From Symsagittifera roscoffensis (taxonomy: Eukaryota > Xenacoelomorpha > Acoela > Convolutidae), in contig NC_087063.1 in the NCBI RefSeq assembly GCF_963678635.1, positions 25,300,701-25,364,700 on the forward strand: a stretch of DNA of 64,000 nt. Reading direction: 5' to 3'. The notes beneath the pieces were generated by a model that saw only the letters and a list, made by a program, of their open reading frames with translations, was not told where the DNA came from and ran no database searches. Of this stretch, positions 52,305 to 64,000 are shown piece by piece; the stretch's first letter is position 1; the number at the start of each line of letters is the position of its first letter. A program made the translations under genes and the position numbers.

Positions 52305-53224
52305 TGTAACATTCGCCCGGAAGATACATATCGACGGATAACAAAACTAAGTCTTAAGACGACTGGCTAGCGTCTAAACAGAGCTTTGCATGCTTTTCTT
52401 CGTCTCTACCAAGCCAGTACTTTTCGGTGGTCTTTCTAACATCGGGTCGACAAAAACGTTACTGCTCTCCGGCTTCGACCAGAACGCTCAAATTAACTAG
52501 ATTACATGCAGAAATAGTGAGCTCATGGCTGGGTCTCAGTATCCCCAGACCACGAGGTCACTCCTAAAAGCAGGGCTACTACTTATTATATTACTATTGT
52601 TTTTGTTCAGTAGATAAAAATCATCATCTCCATCGAAGATGGATCAACCCTTTCCCCCAACTCCTAGCTTCTCATCCTTATCAAAATGAATCCAGTTGTT
52701 AATTAAATTCAATTCAGGACATGACAAGAAGCTAAAAGTTTATATAAAAGGCTAAAAGTTCCAGTCCCGAAACCCTTCCGGATTCTTGAATCCAGTGAAT
52801 CAAGCTCCTCAAGTTCAATTTCACGCCAATCCGGAAGGCTGGTTCTCACCCTTCACCGTTGTTGGCAACGGCCTTGCAACTATTGTAGCAGCACAATAGT
52901 TGCAACTTGGAACGTTCTCTGCTATTGTAGTTCGTTGTCGTTTTTCTTTAATCTCGATTTTCGTTCTGTTCGCAATCACAGATAAAGTTGTTCTCTTTTT
53001 CACTCGCTTTTTGTTAAAATGGCCGTTTCAGCATTTCTCAGAAATGTGACGTCATCATTCGAATTTTTGAAAATTTAAAATACTAGAATATTCTAGCCCT
53101 CACCGTTTGGCTAAACGTTCCAATAACGTCGCTAATCCTTCGAAATCATCAACTCGGAAGGCTTACTGCTCAAAATTCGAATCCTGCATAAATTGCATTT
53201 TGGCCATTCTGGTCGAATGTCACA
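52305..53224 (-). repeat. 5' LTR of element 3
   Basis: 920 bp, 5 differences from 36403-37322. It starts and ends with the TGTGACATTCG/CGAATGTTACA inverted repeat and carries a TATA box and an imperfect GGATTC/GAATCC palindrome upstream of it. It would drive transcription of the minus strand. Confidence 0.9.
52739..52750 (-). promoter_or_regulatory. TATA box of the element 3 LTR
   Basis: Minus strand CTTTTATATAAA. Present in both LTRs of element 3, about 30 bp after the palindrome. In the older LTRs of the window the same place is mutated. Confidence 0.5.
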
Positions 53225-53904
53225 TTACGGTAAGTGCACAAACTGGATAGGGCCATACCAGCGATATAAAAATGCATATATATCAGCAATGAAGTCATAA
53301 ATCAGCATTAAATGCATCGTCGTAAAGTTAATTTATCTTAGCCGTCCTTCCTCTACAATAGCGCATATGGAGTTGTCGATAAATTGAACTTTGCGTAGCG
53401 TTCTGCACCCCCTTATACAAAGTATAGAGCTCCTCAGGAGCGCGAAGCTTATTTTAGTTCTTATGTAGTTTATAGATTCTGGATAGCTTTCTTGTCTTTT
53501 TTCACTTAGTTTTTCATCGTCGGCGTGGCTGTTGGAGCAGCGCCACCGGTGCATCAAAAACATCAAAAAATTAGCGGGCAGAAGCTACTCTGCTCTACGT
53601 TTAAAATTCTTTGCTGATATTTGGAGTTCTTCAGCGTTTCGTGGTATTTGTATGCATCCTTATGCAGTTTTCGCGATGTTTTGGCATGGGGGTTGAAAAT
53701 TTTCACATCAAAGAAAGCGCGGCTGAATCATGAACCCCAGAGTCCGTTTGCCTTAATATCAAAACGTGCCTCATCTTCAGTTGTAGTTGAATTGTTGACA
53801 AAGCTTTCGCCTTGCAACGGCTGAAGTTTCGGCTCAATCTCGACGTCATGGCAAACGTCTCGACGTCATGAGGTTGGCGAATGTGTCTCTAATTTCATTG
53901 TGTC
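53225..53904. other. Unassigned flank of element 3
   Basis: No gene recognised. A 77-codon minus frame and a 67-codon plus frame have no known motif. Directly after the LTR the sequence begins TTACGG. Confidence 0.4.
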
Positions 53905-55777
53905 TTATGTGTGTGTGTAACCACTTTTTGCACCGTGAAGCGCATGTGTCAAGTTAAAATTAGCACCACATGTGAGTGGGGTTTTGGTTGGTTCCCATCC
54001 GTATCTTAAGTAAATACCATCTCTGAACTCTGATTTATTCAGGTTGAAGTTGTATCTGCTCAGTGGTAGAGCATTGAGCCAGTTAGAGGCTGCCTTTTCA
54101 GAGGCCAGGTCGATTGCGTTTTTATTCAAGGAGTTAATGAGGTTTGTTTTTTTTTTTCGATTTGTCCTATCAGTTATCAATTTTTTGATTTTCGTACATA
54201 TTTTTTCTTGCTGTGTTACTGCTGTAATAGGATCTTGAGATTCCAGTACTAGTGATGTTTCCTTAGACCATTCTAGGCAGCTTTCATGATCGGATGGCAG
54301 CTTGATGTTAAGTCCGCCCATTGTAAGGGGTAAGGAAGATATCTCACGGAACTGGGGGTTTGAAGTGTCTTTACCGACTAGGTTAGGTAATAATTGTTCT
54401 TTGATAATATTTTCACATATTTCTAAGTTTTCCATAGTGTTCGGCGTTGTCTTGGCAAGAAATGAAAGCTTTTCTTGAACTCCTTAAGTATAGCAGGCAT
54501 AAACGTTTTGAGGGGAGGTTTTAGCGATTTTCGTTTGTTTCAAAATTTTGATTTGCTCATTCTGTTGAAATTCGAGGAATTTTTTACATTCAGTTTCTGT
54601 TCCTATAACTGAACCAAGCACTCGGGCTCCTGCCTTTATATTGATTCCTGTATTTGCGAAGATTTTCTGAGCTTCACCGAGTTTTTCATCCTTGACAATG
54701 AGTTGGCATTTGGATGGTTTCACTTGGTAGCCGAAAAATTTACCCAGTGATACAATTTTATCGAGGACGGTTCGTAGATTGCTTAATTTACCGACTGCGT
54801 TTCCGTCGTCTGCGTACCATTTCTGGGTTACATCGTCTACTGATAAAAGTTTTATGAGGGGTATTATGGCTAGACCGTACATGGCCATTGCTAGTGGATC
54901 CCCCTGGGTTGTCCCTTCTTGAGAGTAGGTTGTTTTTTTTTGTTAACGAATAGTTTAAATGGATTGGAGTAGGAGTTTTTAATCGCTGTTAAAAGGGAAG
55001 GGCAGGTATTTTCGATGTTTTTTAATGCCAGCTTTCGGTTCAGCGAGTTGAAAGCGTTTCGGCATCTAGCAGTAAAACAGCATCGGCGGAAATTTTGCTG
55101 TATTGATCTCTTAGCGTGTGGATCGCATATTCAATGCCACATTTTTGTCCAGGCAGAGTTGGTAGTTCGAACCGAGCGACATGAGTTCGTTTTTTAGGCA
55201 TTTAGTTATTGTTCGCCCTATTACCCTACGCATAACTTCTCCTATGCCTATGGGTCTTACCCCTCGATTCTTTTCTAACGGTATTAATCTGCATGCGTTA
55301 TATGGTTCCATTAGTTCTGGATTTAGTTCTTCAGTGGCCAATTTTTTTGGCAATTTTAGCAATTGTTTTTGAAATCTCAACTGATTGTTGCCCGAAGTGT
55401 GTTAAAATACGTCTCCATTCATTTACATCGAGGCCAGATGGTCCATGCGATCCGTGCGTTCTCGTGGCTGCCTTCTTGATTTGTTGACCGTTTATCTGAT
55501 CGAACATCGATGGATGGAAAGGAATTGTTTCGTTTGAGACTGGTGTAATATAGTTCTCATCAATTGGTTTAGATGGTGGGTGTTTCTCTATGAGAGTCTG
55601 TTCTACTGTCTTACCTTTGACAATCTCGTCGAGCGAAAGAACGCCTGTAGATGTGTCTGTTAGTTTTGCAATTGCGCTTGATATTTTTCCAGTATTCATT
55701 AGTTTGTTGTATTCAATATTTTTCCAGTATTCAATAAGACGAAAAATCAAAAACTCAAACCCAATTTTTCTCGACAC
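53905..55777 (-). pseudogene. Relic of a second reverse transcriptase
   Basis: Minus-strand pieces 55777-55331, 55380-55111, 54888-54484 and 54435-53905 form one gene broken by frameshifts. In order: HGPSGLDVNEWRRIL, the finger block RGVRPIGIGEVMRRVIGR, the first catalytic block LLLDARNAFNSLN (other frame, about 55070), QGDPLAMAMYGLA near 54900, YADDGN near 54810, and a C-terminal FRDGIYLRYGW followed by a C...H zinc-like motif (THAL) whose last Cys is lost. It is unrelated to the Ty3/Gypsy elements. Exact clade (non-LTR or other) is not assignable by eye. Confidence 0.7.
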
Positions 55778-57400
55778 TGGGGATTTGTTTTTAAAATTTT
55801 ATGATGTGGATCGAATCATGACTATAAGGGCTTTAATATGATACATCACTCAACCCAGTCCCATGATTTCTTGTGGTACCTGATTTTGCGTGGAAAACAA
55901 AAATGAAAACAAACAAACTAAAACACCTGAATACAAAGTTCCTCCCCATTTTCAATTGTCGGAATAACAACGATAGTTGGTTCCTGTTCAAATAGCTTCG
56001 TCGTTTTTTTTTTTCAAATAGCGTCATCGTTTATTTTGATGCGATGAGAGATCTTAAGGAAAGCCTAGAATTTCGATAGTAAAATTAAATAAGGTATATT
56101 TGACAACACTTTTGCTCACAAAAATATAGAAAACAAAAAATCAAAAACAAAATTCAAAGATAAAATTAAACTTTTCGGCAGAATTTTGTTTGACTTGTTA
56201 TTAACCCTTGCGATAAGCAAGGGTATTACAATCGGGACTAGACTTTTTTTCCCGTAAACAAAATTGCCCATTAAACCTTCACTTCTTCTAGAGGATCTTC
56301 ACTTCTACTGGATTTTTCTTCTTTCAAATTTAAATCAAACTACTATCACTTAAGTAAAAGTTAGTTCAAGCCCTTTTCAGTTTTAATGATCTTTGCAAAA
56401 AATTTTCCAAGTTTTTTTGGGGTTCGTGGTTTTCGTCCTAGTTTCTTTCGGTTCATTTTCCGTTTTTTAAATGCCATTTTTTTATCTGGTAGGGTTTTTA
56501 TTTGTTTTATTTTTAAAGCATGGCTTCTGTTTCAATGTAATCAGTTTTTACTAAAACTGAGTTTCGCTAATTTTTAAACTTACCGTGTCTGATTTTAATT
56601 TTTTTCCGTTTTTTAAATTTTCAAACAGTTTCAGTTTATGTTGAACTTAGTCAACTTATTTTGCGTTATTTCGAGGGCAAAATATAGCCGTTTGAGATTA
56701 TGTGTTTCAATTGGATGGGCGGTAAACACTTAATTTTTATGAAATTTTTTATTGCAATTGTTTTGTTTTCGGGTCATTAGGTTTTGACCTAAAGTTTTTC
56801 GTCTTTGTTGCCGCTAGGTGAAGGTTGTCTACTTTTTAAGGGCTAATAATGAACTTCATCCGATACAAATATGAATTTTTTTGTTGCAGTAATTTTTCAA
56901 CTTTTTTGTAGTTAATTTTTCAAGTAATTTGTTCCAACAATTTTTCATAACTTTTTTTGACATGTCTTCTTTCATTCACTATTTTTTACCGCAATGTGTG
57001 CCTTGCATCGCAAGAGTTGCCAATCTCCGCTTCGCCATTGTAAATTATTATTTCCCAAAAGGTGCCAAAAATTTTTCGATGACAAGTTTTACTTGAGTAA
57101 AACTAAGTAACAGTTAGTTTCATCAGTTTCATAAGCTTTTTGCTCACTTTGTTCGCTCGAAATTCCTATTTGATAAAAACAAGTTTTATGAAAAATTATT
57201 GGGATCGGGCTTAAAAATTTATTTTGCTCTTAAAAAAGTTATCGCTCTTCTCAAAAATTTAAAGTTTTCTCAAAACTACTGTCGATTTTCAAAAAAGGGG
57301 AACCAACAGAAAGTTCGCCCACTCTGTGTGCCTGTATAATCTCCTTGTCTCTTTTTACTTTACCCCACTTTCTACAACCTTTAAAAAATCTGTGGAAGAA
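55778..57400. other. AT-rich intergenic DNA
   Basis: No gene. Two short stretches recur elsewhere: 55905-55960 resembles 58490-58540, and 56205-56255 (GCAAGGGTATTACAATCGGG) resembles 60540-60580. These are probably pieces of dispersed repeats. Confidence 0.4.
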
Positions 57401-57439
57401 ATAGTTGACTCAAACTTTCATTGGATTTTGCTTTCATTT

Positions 57440-58200
57440 TCTTAAAAACTATCGACCAAAATCTTAGATTTTGATTTCAATAAAGGACGGGTTGTGGGAA
57501 GCTCCACTGCTTAAGTTGCTACACCCATTTATTACACGAAGATTTATGGCCCTCGGAAAAGTCGAATTTTTAGTTTTTTGTCCATATTTTCCAACTTTTC
57601 AATTTTTCTGTTCAAATTTAGCGGTTACTCCCAAATTTTTTGCACAAAATGTTATGGACCTCAGAATGGTCAAAAGTTTTTCTTTTTCACTGTTTTTGAG
57701 TTTTTAGACTTTTCTCCAAAATTATACTTCCAAATCTGAGATTTTGAGTCCAAAGGATGGGTCGTGGAAGCTTCCTCAAATTAGCGGCTGCGTCAAATTT
57801 TTCTACACGAAAAACTATGTTTCTGAGAATAGACTAGATAGTGATTTTTTACTGTTATTTCAATTTCTAATCCCGCGGCTACTTCTATATATCTTTACCC
57901 CAAAGGTTTCATTTTTTGACCGTTTTTCGAAACTTTTTGAATTTCCGCGAAAACTACTGTCCTAAATCCAATCCAGATTTTAATTTCAATCGAAAATACG
58001 AGTTGTGAGAAGCTCCCCTGCTATGGTGGCTACGTCCAAAGTTTTCATACCAAATTATGTTCTTCTTAAAAAGTGTCCTCACTAGTCTGAGATTTTAGTT
58101 TCAATCGAAAGAACAGGTTAGTGGAAGCTCCCCTGTGTAAGTGGCTTCGCCCATTTTTTTCCCACAAAGTGTAATGGTCGCCGAAAAAAAACAATGAATT
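57440..58200. repeat. Degenerate repeat, about four units
   Basis: Units near 57463, 57736, 57975 and 58090 share AGATTTTGATTTCAAT, then GGTTGTGGAAGCTCCCCTGC and a following ACACGAA or similar. Spacing is uneven. Non-coding. Confidence 0.5.
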
Positions 58201-58599
58201 GTTGAACGTTTTTTGAAGTTTTTTGACAACTAGATAACTACCGTACCAAATCTGACGTCTTTGGGAAAATTACATATTCTCTATAAGTTTCACTCTTTTT
58301 TTATTAGAGAAACAAGGTTTTGGATGAAGTCCAATTTTTTTTTGAAATTATCTGTTTCCGGCATACAATTTTCCTCCCTATTTTCATTGGTCGGCACAAT
58401 ATTATTAGAATCAAATCAGTATCGATATGAGAAGTTTCGTCAGTAAACCCATACCGATTTTGTGGTATTTGAGCACAAAAAATAAATAAAAACTAAAACA
58501 CTGCGGAATACAAAGATCCTCCCTATCTTCAATGTCGGCATCAAATCAATTAAAAGAATTCCTGCGACGTAGTTTTTGATCGTCTATGTTCTCAGATGT

Positions 58600-60470
58600 G
58601 ACTCCTTGTTTTCGTAGATTTAACTTCTCTAAGTTAGAGAGACTGGATTGCCTTTCATAGATCCTCTGCGAATTGCAGAAACCACAATTATTATCTATCA
58701 ATAGTGGGATGGTGTCAGGGTTCCCCAAGGGGTTTGTTAATTTGGCCTCCAATAGTGAATGCCTAAATCCTTTTAGTTTACGAGATACGAAGATTTTTGT
58801 GATTACTTTCAAAGTTTTCAGAAAACTTAAAATTTAAAAAAATAATACTTGATTTTGCCAGGCCTTTAATATGGGTTCTCTCAGAAGACCAGGGGTTACG
58901 AATTTCGTCACCAAAGGCGACTGCTCAAATACTTTTAGTTTCCGAGGTGTGACGTTTCCCATCTCTACAGTGGGGTGCTGTCAGGGTACTTCCAGGGGTT
59001 GAATCTAGTCTCCTAATATGTCTGCTGAAGTTTTCAGGGATGCCGTTTTTAAAAAAAAAAATCAAAAAAATTGAAATAATTTAAAATTTTTAACCCTGAG
59101 GGTTATCTCTGGAACTGCAAATCTTGGTTCAAATGCGACGTTTCAAAAACTTCAAGTTTTGGAGATCTGACATTTCTTATGTCTTTTGAATTTGTTCAAA
59201 GAACTAATATATTAAAATTCATAATATTTGAAGTTCCCATCTCTAAAGTATGGCGCTATCAGGATACTTTCAGGGGTTGAATCTTTCCTCTAAATATGAC
59301 TGCTCACATCATTTTAGTTACCGAGAAATGGCCTTTTTCGTATGTTTTTCTTTAAATTTTCAGAAATTTTGATTTTAAAAAATCGAAAAAATTTGAAATT
59401 CCCAACTCCGTATGTGGGTTCTGTCGGGGTCATCTCAGTGGTTGCAAATTGCGCTTCCAAATATGACTGCTGAAATCTAGGTAGTTTTCGAGATATGGCG
59501 TGTTTTATGATATATTTTTTCGAGTTTTAAGAAAACTAATATTAAAAAAATATTGAAGTTCCCAACCCTGTAATTGGGTACTCTTGAGGGTTTTTTCAGG
59601 GTTTGCAAAACTTGCGTCCAAATGCGACTGCTCAAATACTAGTATCTGAGATGGGACACATGTCAGTTTAAAATTTTTTAAAGAATTTAGATATAAAATT
59701 TCACAAAAGTTCCCATCTCTATAGTGAATCTCTCTCAGGGTACTTTCAGCTTTTGACTCTTGCCATCAAGAACGGTTGCTCAAATGCTTTAATTTTCCGA
59801 GATGCGACGTTTTTTATAAAATTTTCTCAAAACTTTTCAGAAAATTTAGTTTTACTTAATTTCATAAAATTCGAAATTGCAACCCTTTAGCTGGGGGCAG
59901 GGTCTGCAATGTTTGCCTCCAAATGTGACTGCTCCAATGCCTTTAGTTTTTGAGATATGACGTTTTTTTTTTACGATTTGTCCAAAAGTTTTCAAAACTG
60001 AAATATAATTTTTTTTACTTAATCTGAGTTTCAAAACCCTACAGCTGGTTGCTGCCAGGGAAGTCATTGAGATTGTAAGTCATTCCTCCGAATATGACTG
60101 CTGAAATAATTTTAGTTTACCAAACACGATGTTTTTTCAATACTTTTTCTAAAATTTTTGAAAAAAAACTTAATTTGAAAAATTTTGAACCAATTCTTTT
60201 TTTCAACCCTCTTATGGGGGTGATCTCAAGGTAATTTCAGAAGTTGAAGCTCTATCCTCCAAGTTTGACTGCTCAAATCGTCTTAGTTTTCATAAAACTT
60301 AACCTAAAAAGGTTTGCAAGTTTGAATTTCTCAACAATATGGTGGAATGCTTTCAGAGTACTACCAGGAAGTTAATGTACTGACTACAAATATGACTGCT
60401 CAACGCATTTCATTTTTGTAGATATGACTCCTAGCTGTTGCAAATGTGGCCGCCATCCTAATATTTTTGC
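58600..60470. repeat. Degenerate satellite of about 160-bp units
   Basis: Roughly a dozen diverged units. Each has CCC..TCT..AG.GGG.GCT.TCAGGGTACTTTCAGG-like sequence, then AAATATGACTGCTCAAAT and TTTAGTTTYCGAGATATGACG, then a T-rich part. Units start near 58710, 58870, 58965, 59085, 59245, 59400, 59568, 59715, 59875, 60035, 60205 and 60345. Short frames inside it (such as 58546-58812) are not genes. Confidence 0.6.
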
Positions 60471-62515
60471 TCATTTTGTTGAAGTTTTCAAAATGGACAT
60501 TATTTAATGATATTTAACATTGCGATAGTTACTTTTGAGACAAGCAAGGATATTGCAATCGGGTACTAGATTTTTTTCTCGTCAAGAACTTTGTTCACAG
60601 AATCGCCAAAATTAGAAATGGTGAATTTAAACTCAATTCATAATAAGTTCATATTTATTTGCGTCTCCCGCGCACTTGGTCTGGAGGTAACGATTACGCA
60701 TGGGGTGGCAAAAGTCTTGGGTTCAAATCTGACCAGGAGCTGTTTTTTTTCAAACGGGGAATTTTCCCTCTCAAAAATTGTCTTACTTGTCAAAAATCGG
60801 CTTATTATCAAAAATCGGCTTATTTGTCTTTTTTATTGTAGAATTGTTGTTTCTTAATTTTTTAAAATACATTATACTTGTTTTTAGTGTTATGATTTAG
60901 CTCTTATTTGTCGGGTCTTATTTGTCTGCTTATGTTTTGACGGCTTAATAGCCACATTTTTTGCTGTATCTTGTGCATATCTTTTGTCGGCTTAGTAGCC
61001 ACATTTTTTTTTGCTGTATACAGTTATCTTTGTACTGTATACAGTTATCTGTAATTGGGTACTCTTGAGGGTTTTTTCAGGGTTTGCAAAACTTGCGTCC
61101 AAATGCGACTGCTCAAATACTAGTATCTGAGATGGGACACATGTCAGTTTAAAATTTTTTAAAGAATTTAGATATAAAATTTCACAAAAGTTCCCATCTC
61201 TATAGTGAATCTCTCTCAGGGTACTTTCAGCTTTTGACTCTTGCCATCAAGAACGGTTGCTCAAATGCTTTAATTTTCCGAGATGCGACGTTTTTTATAA
61301 AATTTTCTCAAAACTTTTCAGAAAATTTAGTTTTACTTAATTTCATAAAATTCGAAATTGCAACCCTTTAGCTGGGGGCAGGGTCTGCAATGTTTGCCTC
61401 CAAATGTGACTGCTCCAATGCCTTTAGTTTTTGAGATATGACGTTTTTTTTTTACGATTTGTCCAAAAGTTTTCAAAACTGAAATATAATTTTTTTTACT
61501 TAATCTGAGTTTCAAAACCCTACAGCTGGTTGCTGCCAGGGAAGTCATTGAGATTGTAAGTCATTCCTCCGAATATGACTGCTGAAATAATTTTAGTTTA
61601 CCAAACACGATGTTTTTTCAATACTTTTTCTAAAATTTTTGAAAAAAAACTTAATTTGAAAAATTTTGAACCAATTCTTTTTTTCAACCCTCTTATGGGG
61701 GTGATCTCAAGGTAATTTCAGAAGTTGAAGCTCTATCCTCCAAGTTTGACTGCTCAAATCGTCTTAGTTTTCATAAAACTTAACCTAAAAAGGTTTGCAA
61801 GTTTGAATTTCTCAACAATATGGTGGAATGCTTTCAGAGTACTACCAGGAAGTTAATGTACTGACTACAAATATGACTGCTCAACGCATTTCATTTTTGT
61901 AGATATGACTCCTAGCTGTTGCAAATGTGGCCGCCATCCTAATATTTTTGCTCATTTTGTTGAAGTTTTCAAAATGGACATTATTTAATGATATTTAACA
62001 TTGCGATAGTTACTTTTGAGACAAGCAAGGATATTGCAATCGGGTACTAGATTTTTTTCTCGTCAAGAACTTTGTTCACAGAATCGCCAAAATTAGAAAT
62101 GGTGAATTTAAACTAATTCATAATAAGTTCATATTTATTTGCGTCTCCCGCGCACTTGGTCTGGAGGTAACGATTACGCATGGGGTGGCAAAAGTCTTGG
62201 GTTCAAATCTGACCAGGAGCTGTTTTTTTTCAAACGGGGAATTTTCCCTCTCAAAAATTGTCTTACTTGTCAAAAATCGGCTTATTGTCAAAAATCGGCT
62301 TATTTGTCTTTTTTATTGTAGAATTGTTGTTTCTTAATTTTTTTAAATACATTATACTTGTTTTTAGTGTTATGATTTAGCTCTTATTTGTCGGGTCTTA
62401 TTTGTCTGCTTATGTTTTGACGGCTTAATAGCCACATTTTTTGCTGTATCTTGTGCATATCTTTTGTCGGCTTAGTAGCCACATTTTTTTTTGCTGTATA
62501 CAGTTATCTTTGTAC
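59568..62515. repeat. 1.48-kb tandem duplication
   Basis: 59568-61050 is repeated at about 61050-62515, offset 1,481 bp then 1,480. I see only about three differences: one base lost near 62114 (AAACTCAATT to AAACTAATT), A to G near 62287 and an A to T in a T-rich run near 62343. The junction has CTGTAATTGGG at both sites. It contains half the satellite plus a tRNA-like segment. Confidence 0.85.
60668..60740 (+). repeat. tRNA-like Pol III promoter (SINE-like), copies 1 and 2
   Basis: TGGTCTGGAGG resembles a tRNA A box and GGTTCAAATCT a B box, about 40 bp apart. Stems do not fold into a good cloverleaf, so it is a SINE head rather than a tRNA. The same sequence is present at 62148-62220 in the duplicated copy. 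Confidence 0.35.
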
Positions 62516-64000
62516 TCGATTGTTGTTTTCATTTACTGCTGCAATTCTACTAGCCTTGATTTCGTATTTTTTTTTAATTTTAGCGGTTAGCGTAGTGTTA
62601 TTACGAACCTTCTTTTTTTCTAACCCAACTTGCAAATAAAAGTGTTCACATATTTCGAAATTTCACTGTAGCATTAAAATTTGCATAGCATCTGTTCTCT
62701 GCTTTACTTATGGCTAGGCTTATTAAGTGTCCGTGGTTAGTGCGTGAGACTCATACTCTCTATCGCAGATCAAATCCGAGACGTAGCCGAATGTTTACTA
62801 GTTCGAGGCTTATTTCCATTTTATTTTGCTCTTTATAGAGCTGATTTTTTGTTGTGTTCTCGCTAGTGTTTGCGAAGTGCAGCTTCATCTCTGTGTAAAA
62901 AAAGTGTTTCCTGGATTTTTTTATAGTCATTCATGCATTACTTTTTGTGCAAAACGTCGCCAGATTTTTGTGCGACGTTTATTTTTTAATTAAACAGCAT
63001 ATCTGGCTTATCCGATGAATTTAAGTGTCCTTTTTTGCTGCCTGATATCGAAGAATGAAGTATAAGTATCAAAGATTAAAGTGAGTAGTAATACCATAAT
63101 GCCATGCTCAGTAGTTAATGCAAATAGTTCTTTGGCCGGAGGCTCGAGTTTTTTATCCTGTTTTTTGCCATGTTTTCTAAAGCTCATTTTCCAGTTTATT
63201 TTTGTTGTAATTGCAGCTCGCCTCTATATTAAGTTCGACGCGGGAGTTATAGAATATTCTACCCTCGAGCTTTCGAGCATAGTTTCAACGTGCAGTCCAG
63301 TTTTTTGTTTAACATAACGTGCTCATTTTCCTGCATAATTTTGCAAAGTTTATTACAATGTTAGCTTTTGTTTAGTTCAATACGTTTTGGTCAATAAAAA
63401 ATCGGTTGAAGCCTCAAATTGCATATTTGGACAAGCGAAAAAAGTTTGTGTGTGTGTTTGTTTTCAGGTTTGGTAGGTTTGGCCTAGATTAAATCGGCTT
63501 AGTGACCTGTTGGTCTTTTGAGCTGGAGTGTGACTTAATAATTTGATAAATCGAGTTTTTTTTCGATTTTTTTTCCGACTTAGCGGCTTTCTTGTTATTT
63601 ATCGCAATTGATGCGACACTCAGCTTCACCTCTCCGTTCAAAACTTTTCATCTACAAAGAAAAAATCTGAAGTTAGTTACGCTTGATTTATCTATTGATG
63701 GCAGCAAATGATATGTATGAGCTAATGCAAAGAAAGAACTAAATTAAAGAAGATTCCATTAATGAATTCCGTGATTTTGCTTGTGAAATCGCTAAATATA
63801 GAAAGTGCAGTTGTATGCTGTCATCCATTTTAGATTTTGTCGATGTCAAAATACGAAGATCTGAAACCCATGAGTTATAGAGATTTGACCATTATAGTTT
63901 AAAAAGAACCTCTAGGCGGAAGTTTTTTTATAGTTCAATTTTTGAAATCAAACGCGTTGTTGGATGTCACCGTCTATTGTTACAGTTGCATACCTCTCGT
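62516..64000. other. AT-rich intergenic DNA
   Basis: No gene recognised. Near 62728-62795 there is a tRNA-like stretch: GTGGTTAGTGCG (A-box-like), a GAGA-CTCATAC-TCTC arm with a 7-nt loop and CAT anticodon, and GATCAAATCCGAG (weak B box). Acceptor and T stems do not pair, so it is a pseudogene or SINE at best. Confidence 0.4.

Larger units (their letters stand above)
36403..53224 (-). mobile_element. Element 3: young Ty3/Gypsy-like LTR retrotransposon with macrodomain
   Basis: Complete minus-strand structure of 16.8 kb: 5' LTR (52305-53224), primer-binding site, 3.1-kb leader, gag-pol-macrodomain frame (49160-39705), ORF3 (39309-38143), 3' untranslated region, polypurine tract, 3' LTR (36403-37322). 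Both LTRs are exactly 920 bp and differ at 5 positions, so insertion was recent. Flanks share only TTA, so a clear 4-6 bp target duplication is not seen. Domain order (protease, reverse transcriptase, RNase H, integrase) is Ty3/Gypsy. Two amber codons and a shortened ORF3 suggest it is not autonomous. Confidence 0.9.

Noticed and set aside
36398-53229. Target-site duplication of element 3
   Set aside because: Only TTA matches on both sides (GGTTA before, TTACG after), too short to accept.
57471-58446. Frames of 61-78 codons in the AT-rich region (57471-57707, 57744-57965, 58261-58446)
   Set aside because: T-rich low-complexity, within degenerate repeats, Phe/Ser-rich translation typical of non-coding AT DNA.
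59852-61548. 71-codon minus frame present twice (59852-60067 and 61333-61548) and 60-codon plus frame present twice
   Set aside because: Repetition is due to the tandem duplication; no coding signal, composition follows the satellite.

Overview
The window reads as a non-coding, transposon-packed stretch of a eukaryotic (most likely invertebrate animal) nuclear genome. There is no bacterial gene organisation, no host gene I can defend, and about 50 kb of the 64 kb is LTR retrotransposon sequence. The species cannot be fixed from the sequence alone. The Ty3/Gypsy-type polyprotein, a second reverse-transcriptase relic and the AT-rich satellite flanks all fit a metazoan.

Layout. 1-1030: unassigned AT-rich DNA. 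1031-11053: element 1, minus strand, 3' LTR plus about 8.3 kb of a very long third reading frame (ORF3), 5' part missing. 11054-16553: element 1b, plus strand, a truncated 5' LTR, short leader, decayed ORF3 and 3' LTR, head-to-head with element 1. 16591-17388: truncated minus-strand LTR. 17389-34782: element 2, plus strand, both LTRs, 3.3-kb leader, decayed gag-pol, macrodomain reading frame, decayed ORF3. 34783-35442: LTR fragments. 35443-36402: unassigned. 36403-53224: element 3, minus strand, 920-bp LTRs that differ at only 5 positions, 3.1-kb leader, a nearly intact gag-pol and a shortened ORF3. 53225-53904: unassigned. 53905-55777: minus-strand relic of a different reverse transcriptase. 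55778-64000: AT-rich, degenerate tandem repeats and a recent 1.48-kb tandem duplication.

How the parts work together. Element 3 shows the family plan best: LTR, primer-binding site 12 nt inside the LTR, a 3-kb non-coding leader rich in short CCGGAGGGGT-type motifs, then one reading frame coding Gag (coiled coil, capsid-like region, two CCHC knuckles), aspartic protease, reverse transcriptase, RNase H, a long acidic linker, integrase and, unexpectedly, a C-terminal domain that resembles TARG1/OARD1-type macrodomains. This frame is broken only by two amber codons. A separate ORF3 follows. Comparing the copies shows that ORF3 was originally some 2,900 codons, with an SGNH-hydrolase-like domain carrying all four hallmark residues; elements 1b, 2 and 3 each lost a different internal part of it.

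The candidate new biology is this family itself: a giant LTR retrotransposon carrying a macrodomain and an SGNH hydrolase-like domain, with an 11-base polypurine-tract motif repeated inside the coding region. Domain names are by eye, not by profile search.
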